A stretch of DNA of 64,000 nt from Brachionus rotundiformis. Taxonomy: Eukaryota > Rotifera > Eurotatoria > Ploima > Brachionidae. This document shows positions 57,090 through 64,000 of the stretch, piece by piece (the stretch's first letter is position 1; every line of letters starts with the position of its first letter). The notes below the pieces were generated by a model. The model worked only from the letters and a program-made list of their open reading frames with translations, was not told the DNA's origin and ran no database searches. The DNA is taken from the NCBI GenBank assembly GCA_016802295.1, contig JAESIW010000207.1:17978-81977 (forward strand), given 5' to 3'. The position numbers were made by a program, and so were the translations under genes.

Positions 57090-57205
57090 GTTTTTTTTTT
57101 TAGAACTTGCTTCTTATGTAAATACTGCACGCTTTATTTTACAGTGCGTTGTCATTGGCCGAGAAACGGCCTTAAACTAAATAAATAATAATAATAATAA
57201 TATTT
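57090..57205 (+). mobile_element. LINE 3' end fragment with terminal hairpin and AAT tail
   Basis: The perfect hairpin GGCCGAGAAACGGCC at 57158-57172 is followed by TTAAACTAAATAAATAATAATAATAATAA broken into an AAT-repeat tail. Such a short stem plus simple-repeat tail is typical of 3' ends of CR1/L2-like LINEs. Only about 100 bases remain, as in severe 5' truncation. Confidence 0.5.
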
Positions 57206-57736
57206 TCACATTAATTCATGAGACATGTAGAACCATATCTAAATTTCATAATTTTTCAAATAATTTATTAATCTAAAACACATTTTGTTATTTGATAAAA
57301 ATATTAGAAAATAGTACATTTTCTTTAATTAAAACAGCATTTTGAATTAAAAAAAATATACAAAATTGATATTTTTTAAATATTATAATAGAGAAATTTA
57401 ATCAACAAATGCCTTGATCATAAAAAAATGAAAAATCCTATCCTTGATTTATTTATCTGTATAAAATGAAAAATATTAATCTTGTTTCGTTAAGGGCTGC
57501 CAACAGTTGCCGAAATTTTATTAATCAAAATTTTCATAGTTAATGCGTAAAAGCGTTCAAAATAAACTCTTTTTTAAATTATTAAAATTTGGATCTCATT
57601 TTACATTCACTTAAAAAACATAAATAAAAATTTCTAAACTAATGGCTGATGAGAATTATCTTTTTGGTGATTAAGTTTTTTGAATTTTATTTTATTTTTT
57701 TTTAAATCAATATGAATTTTTTTAAAGACTTTTGAA

Positions 57737-57991
57737 ATAATAATAATAATAAGCTATCCAGATTATTTTATAAAATTAAATTAAAAAAATAAAGCAGCTA
57801 CCATGCTTTACTAGCCTGCTTTATAGAGACCAAATAAAAGATCGGTATGTGTTTGGTGGTTGGCTATCCTAGACTTCGTTGAGGAAACTTCTTTTATTTA
57901 ATTTTATAAAATGATTTTACAAATATAATAAAAAAATTTATAAATATGTAAAATAAGTTGTTTATTCCGGATAGCTTTTTATTATTATTAA
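57737..57991. mobile_element. MITE-like element with terminal inverted repeats
   Basis: AATAATAATAAGCTATCC at the left (57743-57759) pairs with GGATAGCTTTTTATTATTATT at the right (57969-57989, inverted, two extra bases). Subterminal ATTTTATAAAATTAAATTAA is also mirrored. The inner ~100 bases are less AT-rich and non-coding. No transposase. Confidence 0.55.
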
Positions 57992-58253
57992 TATTTTTAA
58001 GTGTCAATTCGAAATCATTTAATTACAATTCAAAATCAAAATATACCAATTATAAAATTTTAAAATAAAATTTACAACTAAACTCTATTCAAAAAGACCA
58101 AACCAAGATTTTAACATCAAACTGATTATTTTCTTTTTATTTAATTTAATAACGAAATATTCAATTAATTTTAATTAGGAAAAATTATTCTTTTGTCAAA
58201 AAATTTATTGGATTTTTTTAAAAGTTTCATTTAAAAAAACTTCTGCATTGGTA
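57992..58253. other. 3' flank of the lipase-GTPase gene
   Basis: AT-rich; no gene. Confidence 0.4.
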
Positions 58254-61247
58254 TCAATTTTCTTTAATAATATAGCAGTGAAAATCGTATTTGAAAAAAT
58301 CATCAAAGTCTTTCACAATAAAGTCAGGATTTACTTCGGCGTATATCAGAGGATTTTTAATTTTATTAAAAGCAATAACTGGACTCAATTGTTCCAAGGA
58401 ACTTATAAATTCTTCATCTTCATTTTTTTCTTGACAATTTCTAATTGCAGTTAACTTACAGGTCATTTGATTGCATTTTATCTCTATCTTTTTTTCATTA
58501 ACTTTTAGTTTATTTTCAGACGTTCCTGTACTAATTTTTTGCAAATCACTATGAATTAGTTTTTCAAAATAGAAACTCAATTCTTCTCTATCTTTTATTA
58601 TTGTTTGGCAAATTTTGTCTTTTTTTAAAAGAGTCAAATTTGGATCTATTGACGATAAAATAACTTTTTCCTTATCGTCAACATTTACTAAATTCAGATT
58701 ACTACAAATTTCGTTTTTAAATTTTGCAAAATCTACTCTCGAATCATCTAACAAATCATCACATTTATTAAAAACTATTGTGTATTTATCTGTGCAAGCA
58801 TGTCGAATTAAATTAAATAAATTTGAAATAGAATTAGTTTCAGCCTTGTGTTGTGCATCAAAAATCAAGCATACTCTATTTAGAAAAGAAACAGAAAAGT
58901 AAAACTCGAGTTTGTTTGCAGCTTGAATATTATCGAAGTGAGCATAGTCTATCAAAATTAAATTTGGATCATTGAAGAGAACGTAGGGCATTGCAGTCTT
59001 AGTAGCTTCGATTGAACTACTAGAGGTATTTTGATTTGTTAACAATTGGGAAAACGTGGATTTACCTGTCTTTTTTGTTCCTAAAACACCTAAAAAATAA
59101 TTTTCACACAGAATATCTCTAATGCGACGATTAAAGTTTATTGTTAATAAAAGCTTTTGTTCTTCAGGTTTTGGATGCTTGTTAATTATGTTTTTTCTAC
59201 TAATAAATTCTTCTAGGAATCCCAAATAAGGCAAATCATAGTAGCTATTTTCTAATTCATATGTTTTCATAATTTGTTTTATAAAGACTCTATACGAATC
59301 ATCAATATCTTTGCTTTTGAAGTAGTATCCCCATAAATAACTTAGCATATTACGATCGAAATTTATTACTGATCTTACAAAACATTTGGACCAATTTTCT
59401 CCAATAAAAGTCGTACAAAAATCCATTTTTATCTTATAAACTGTTGGAATTATGTTTCCAATAAGTTCACTTGATGAAAAAGAATCGATGGCTTTTCTTA
59501 AAGGTATATATTTTGTACTAAAACATATCGACTCCAAAATGGAATTATGACCATCATCGAAATCTGTGTACAGGCAAGACAGCAAAGCACCCTTAAGCTC
59601 ATTTTTCATTTCGTTGTTCAAATTAAAACTTTCTTCTTTAACATTCCAAACTTTGTCTAATTCTTTAAAGATATCTAACAGCTCTTTTTTATTTTCTAGC
59701 AAAGAAATATTTTGATCTTTTATTTCTAACTTATTTATAATATCAACAAATAATGCAGCGGTAAGATAGAGCTTGCCCATTGGCATATCTTGAACACTTT
59801 GTTGTTTATCAGTCAAACTTTCCTTGACGTCACTTTGTTTTATTGGAATTTTCAGACTAATGCAATTAAAATGTCCAAAAATTTCACAGTCAATTTCAAT
59901 AACTTTATCTCTCAATTTATTTTCTGACGTTAAAAGACACTTGAAAATGTTGAACTTGTAAACAAGTGAAGTTTTTGATTCATTTTCATTAGAATATTTG
60001 AAAGGATACTCAGAAACTTCGGTCGAAGTCGAGTACAACTTATATTTAGAATTTTTAATTTTAACAAAAAGTATCTGATCGTGATTTTCTCCACATAAAA
60101 ATAGAAAAAGTTCATCCCATAACTTATTCTTAAATAAGATTATTTGTTTCTCAAAGTTATCTTTCTTTAAATATAAATCATTAATTTCAACTATTCCATT
60201 TACATCAAATATTGTTCTTTTCAAAATATTATCCAGTTTAGAAAAATATTCATTCATTTTATGATTTTCGATGCGTTTTATAAGATTTTGATTAATTATA
60301 TTCTCTTTTATGGAATTAAACATTGAATTAGATTTAATATCAGTAATGGGTTTTAATTTATATTTTTCAATTCTAAACATTTTTCCAAACGGATGATATT
60401 GTGGAACAAATTTTTTTAAAACTGTATCCAGGATCTGAGGGAGCGCGCATTTTAGAAATTCTAGCAATTTTTCATTGCTTATTTTATATAAAAAAAAGTC
60501 TAAAGGCTGAATGATGTTGTTATTCGTTTCTTGTCTTAACTTAAATAAATTCCTATTGTGAATTAAGTCGGCAAGATCGTCCATTATCGAGTTAACAATA
60601 TCATCTTCATTAATGTAAAAATGAAAATTCTCACCAGAACTAAAATTTTCACAAAAGGTTTTATCGGCGAATAATGGTGATCCAAATCCGATGAAAAAGA
60701 CGTTTTTCGCTTTTTCTTTGTCTATTCTAGAAATTAATTTTATGGCAGTCATTGAGGCGACAGCTGCGCCCAGGCTATGACCAGTGAATACAATTTTATA
60801 TCCATTTTTTAATTTTTGCACAAAATATTTTAAATTAATTAGTTCTGAACGGCTGTATATTCCTGAATGAAATTTTCCACTGATAATTTCATTTACTTGT
60901 GAAATACAATTGACGTCTGTGAGAAAATCGCTCAAGTTTTGAGTTCCACGAAAAGCAATAAATACAATTTTGCTAAAAAGCTCACTCTCAAAGATCATAT
61001 ATTTCAAATCGTTTAAGCCGAAAATAAGATTCTCGGTCTGATCAACAGATTGGCTGACACATAATTTATGTATTGAATGACCAAAATCCGAAAACATTCC
61101 TTTTTCGAGTTCATAAAATGGATACTCCTGGTAGATTGCATTTGATGCTAAAGCACACAAGTACAAAATTTCTTTATAATTTGAAGTTGATTTTTCAATC
61201 TCTTTATCTATTGTTATGTTAAAATCTATTAATTCTTCTTTGTTCAT
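58254..61247 (-). CDS. class-3 lipase fused to a P-loop GTPase-like domain (997 aa)
   Basis: Uninterrupted frame from ATG 61247. Residues ~20-295 are a fungal-type (class 3) lipase: IVFIAFRGTQNLSDFLTDV (oxyanion region, 94-112), FTGHSLGAAVAS (nucleophile Ser158), INEDDIVNSI (Asp216) and PQYHPFGKM (His285), a complete triad. No signal peptide, so it is probably cytosolic. Residues ~300-690 are a largely helical region without known motifs. Residues ~705-890 hold a P-loop, GVLGTKKTGKST (720-731), a Walker B-like NLILIDYAHF (Asp767, with Ala-His where a GTPase has x-Gly) and a G4-like VFNKCD (825-830). It ends without a membrane anchor. The lipase would hydrolyse acyl lipids under control of a nucleotide switch; that coupling is inference. 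Confidence 0.8.
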   Translation of the reverse strand: MNKEELIDFNITIDKEIEKSTSNYKEILYLCALASNAIYQEYPFYELEKGMFSDFGHSIHKLCVSQSVDQTENLIFGLNDLKYMIFESELFSKIVFIAFRGTQNLSDFLTDVNCISQVNEIISGKFHSGIYSRSELINLKYFVQKLKNGYKIVFTGHSLGAAVASMTAIKLISRIDKEKAKNVFFIGFGSPLFADKTFCENFSSGENFHFYINEDDIVNSIMDDLADLIHNRNLFKLRQETNNNIIQPLDFFLYKISNEKLLEFLKCALPQILDTVLKKFVPQYHPFGKMFRIEKYKLKPITDIKSNSMFNSIKENIINQNLIKRIENHKMNEYFSKLDNILKRTIFDVNGIVEINDLYLKKDNFEKQIILFKNKLWDELFLFLCGENHDQILFVKIKNSKYKLYSTSTEVSEYPFKYSNENESKTSLVYKFNIFKCLLTSENKLRDKVIEIDCEIFGHFNCISLKIPIKQSDVKESLTDKQQSVQDMPMGKLYLTAALFVDIINKLEIKDQNISLLENKKELLDIFKELDKVWNVKEESFNLNNEMKNELKGALLSCLYTDFDDGHNSILESICFSTKYIPLRKAIDSFSSSELIGNIIPTVYKIKMDFCTTFIGENWSKCFVRSVINFDRNMLSYLWGYYFKSKDIDDSYRVFIKQIMKTYELENSYYDLPYLGFLEEFISRKNIINKHPKPEEQKLLLTINFNRRIRDILCENYFLGVLGTKKTGKSTFSQLLTNQNTSSSSIEATKTAMPYVLFNDPNLILIDYAHFDNIQAANKLEFYFSVSFLNRVCLIFDAQHKAETNSISNLFNLIRHACTDKYTIVFNKCDDLLDDSRVDFAKFKNEICSNLNLVNVDDKEKVILSSIDPNLTLLKKDKICQTIIKDREELSFYFEKLIHSDLQKISTGTSENKLKVNEKKIEIKCNQMTCKLTAIRNCQEKNEDEEFISSLEQLSPVIAFNKIKNPLIYAEVNPDFIVKDFDDFFKYDFHCYIIKEN

Positions 61248-62455
61248 ATTTTTGTATTTTTAAGTCTAAATTAAAAATAAAATCAATAAATGTGCGTTGA
61301 AAAATTAATTTGACGAATAAACATTAAATCTAAGTTTAATGTTCGAAATTTTTTTTCTCTAAATCTCCTTAAAGGCGCTCACCGAAAAATATAATAATAA
61401 TAATAAAAATAAAAATAATAATAAAGACAACTAATTAAGTACTCTTTTAAATTTTCAAACATATAGTTTCATTAACTTCTTGCACTTGTTTGTTTTGGTT
61501 AAAAAACTTCCATTGTTGTCATGCCACAGCTTTTTGCGATAGCTCTAATGTTGCGATTTCTTAAAAATATAACATTCTTTTTTTTCTTATTTCCTATTAT
61601 TTAATATTTTGAGAAAAAGCCGGAAAACCGCAGATTTTTCAGCATAATCTACCCACTTTGACATTGAATAGCTATGCGACCGCTCATCGTAGACTCACGA
61701 TCAGGGAGTTGTTGAATAGAGGAAGGACAAAAGGTGAGCAGGCAACACGTTGGCGAAAGATAACTGCAGCGGTCACATAGAAAATTGGTGTTTTTTTGCC
61801 AAAATTGCCATTTTTCAAATGTGTTCTACTCGGTAATTGATAGGTTTTGATGCCAATCTTAACGTGGTAGTGTTTTTTTGAGCATAGCTCTGGATTATTT
61901 GGTAAAAAAAAGGGCCAAAAAGGTCCAAAATACCAACTTTGAAAAAAAATGTTTCCGAAATATGAGAATATGGGTATTTTGTAGATTTTGACAAGATCTA
62001 TCTAATAGTATCTGTGTATTGCCAATGTCATGATTTTTAGAAATCCATTATTTTAATGGTGTTTTAACTTTAAATATTCAATGGAATCCAGGCAAATTGA
62101 ATATCATTTTGTAGATCTCAGTGAAATAAATCCATAAATATGCTTTGTTTTTGAATTAGATTTGAATGGCACTTTTTATGAGTCTCAAAAAGCCATTTTT
62201 CGAGGAATTACTACTTTAGAGTGTTCTAAATAACTTAGAATATTTCCAAAATATGAATATATGCATATCAGTCGATTCCTTTATATGAGATCTACAATTT
62301 GATATCTATTTTAGAGTAGTTTTATAATTATCTTTACTTAATTTTCTCAGAAAATTCGTTTATTTGCATCTAAAAGTAAACAAAATAAACAACAGAGAGG
62401 ACTTGAGAAATGAAAATATTAAAGAACTAACTAAAATTGGATTATTGTCTTCTTA
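61248..62455. other. non-coding region, repeat-like
   Basis: The texture of 61620-62330 (less AT-rich, short phrases such as AATATGAGAATATG and AAAATATGAATATATG recurring) is that of an old non-coding repeat. No ORF of note. The first part would hold the promoter of the lipase-GTPase gene. Confidence 0.35.
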
Positions 62456-62461
62456 AGAGTT

Positions 62462-62640
62462 TTAAGCGAGCGAGGCGAAGCCGAGTGAGCAATATATTAC
62501 CTAACAATTATTAATTTAACAAATATAGGAACAAACGAAAGCGAGCCGAAGCCGAGCTTTACTTCATCTTCTTAATCTATAGGGCACACTTCTGCGAGCC
62601 AAAGGCGAGCACCATTTCTGCAGCGAAGCTGCATCTATCA
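62462..62640. repeat. cluster of short GC-rich hairpin motifs
   Basis: Four related motifs within 180 bases: GCGAGGCGAAGCCGAG, GCGAGCCGAAGCCGAGC, GCGAGCCAAAGGCGAGC and GCAGCGAAGCTGC. Most can fold on themselves. They stand out sharply from the AT-rich surroundings. Confidence 0.6.
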
Positions 62641-64000
62641 TAAGAGTAAAATATGAAAACTTTTGCTTAAATTATAATAATTAAAAAGTAAATATTTAAA
62701 AATACTCTAAGGTGTTTAAAACTCTATAGTTTACCATTAACTCTTTACGAATTTCAATTATGATAGTTTTTACATCATCAATTAAAAATGGCTTACTATA
62801 CGAGCAGACTAAAAATTGCCAAACAATTTTTAGGATGCCCATTAGAAAAAATGAAAAAACTGTTTTCTTTTTTTTCGTTTTGAAAATATTCAAAAATTTA
62901 CTTTCATAAAAAACATTTTAGTTATACAAATCATTTTTTAAATAAAAGTCAAATTATTGTTAAAAATTCAAAACGTTTACCATTAACTCTTCTCTTTTTA
63001 TTAAAAAAAAGTCAAAGAAAAAAATCCTTAAAAAGTTATAATTTCTGTAAAATATTGAGAGAGGGAAGGCCTTGGGTCCGACCCAGAGATTCTGGTAAAT
63101 AAAATTAAATCATATTAAATATAGAATTAAAAATTGAAAAGTTTTTTCATTTTGCAGATGGGCTTTTTATATTTGTGTTCTATTTAAATTTTAAAAATTT
63201 TAGTTGGGCTACGATAATAAAATAAAAGCGTCATCATGTGACAAAAATTGGAAAATGTTTAAAATTATGTTCGTTTTCTAGATTTTCAAAATTTAAATAG
63301 TTAAATTTGTGATTATGTTTTGAAATTAACTTTCTAACTAAAAATTCATGATAATCCTTTGAAAATGCATCTTTAGTAAAACTAATATAAACCTTTATAC
63401 TTATGTAAATTTCTATAAAACAAAAACTAATAAAACATATCAAACAAAATACATTTTTGGAAAATAACTCACTAAAACATAAATAAAAAATAGAAATAAA
63501 GTTATAGCTCTTGAAAATTAATACTGTCTTGCACAGAAGTATTGCAAGTTCTGGATCAACTTCATCTGGTAAAACTTCAAATCGTTATACTCAATTAGTG
63601 TAGGTTTAACACCTTTACTAATTACAATCGAAAGTGGAAGAGTTTTAATTAAAAATCCTTTCGGTTATTCTCAAATATCCAACAATTATCTGTCTTGTTA
63701 TTTGACGGAATGCCACCTATGATTTTAATGGCCTCAGTATCAAGTTTTTTTCGTTTATCAAAGAATTTTTTTTTCCATTTTTCTTAGCCTAGATTAAGTT
63801 AGATTTTATCTCGATATGTATTTTAAAAATTAATCACAAGAAAATTGAAAAATATAAATTCAAATACATTTATTTATATAAAATGATTCAATTATTTCAA
63901 TAAACAATTCGAAAAAGAATTCCAACTATTCAATTTTCAAAATAATTATATTTAGATATTTTTAATGATTGGAAAAATGGCTGGTTTAATCTTTTTTAAA
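62641..64000. other. AT-rich end of the window, nothing supported
   Basis: Small ORFs at 62696-62893 and 63234-63443 (minus) have hydrophobic and low-complexity content but no domain. An unusual GC-richer patch, GAGGGAAGGCCTTGGGTCC, lies at about 63060-63080. Confidence 0.35.

Noticed and set aside
58615..58902. Plus-strand ORFs within the lipase-GTPase and AAA-ATPase genes (also 58248-58454, 46737-47177)
   Set aside because: Opposite-strand shadows of long conserved frames.

Overview
The window is eukaryotic and almost certainly from a small, very AT-rich invertebrate. There are no operons. Several genes carry short GT-AG introns of about 50-60 bases. The host-type genes are animal ones: a laccase-type multicopper oxidase, a Ly6/uPAR-like secreted protein and a DEG/ENaC channel C-terminus. 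My best guess, from general familiarity and not from a search, is a rotifer such as Brachionus. A run of N at 33199-33554 shows this is a scaffold with a gap.

Layout. 1-8679: two tandem, degenerate Ty3/gypsy-type LTR elements on the minus strand sharing one LTR. The more complete one is interrupted in its integrase tail by a MULE DNA transposon with a 10-base target duplication. 9270-13473: a 615-aa transposase-like gene and broken MULE pieces. 14566-21040: a NOF-like MULE gene whose 5' half lies in a 1563-base inverted repeat; the arms flank a DDE transposase gene with a SWIM finger. 22409-22913: a three-exon Ly6-like gene. 26764-31734: decayed KDZ-like, DUF3987-like and DDE/SWIM genes. 32084-39814: a direct segmental duplication carrying a glutamine-rich coiled-coil gene (five more 87-base units in the second copy) and LINE endonuclease fragments. 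40387-40640: a laccase pseudogene fragment. 41014-42345 and 50505-51995: LINE remnants. 44996-47062: an intact AAA-ATPase/PD-(D/E)XK protein. 47590-50200: Pif1/Helitron and piggyBac remnants. 52599-55051: the two-exon laccase gene. 56299-56662: the DEG/ENaC end. 58254-61247: an intact 997-aa class-3 lipase fused to a P-loop GTPase-like domain. The last 2.7 kb holds repeats and no gene I can support.

How it works together. This is mostly a graveyard of many transposon classes (gypsy, LINE, MULE, NOF, DDE4/SWIM, KDZ-like, piggyBac, Pif1/Helitron), with a few intact genes between them. The genes probably do not form a pathway. The most interesting intact loci are the lipase-GTPase fusion, the AAA-ATPase/nuclease with a duplicated 3' flank, the large inverted repeat and the coiled-coil repeat gene. 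All assignments come from reading motifs, not from database searches.
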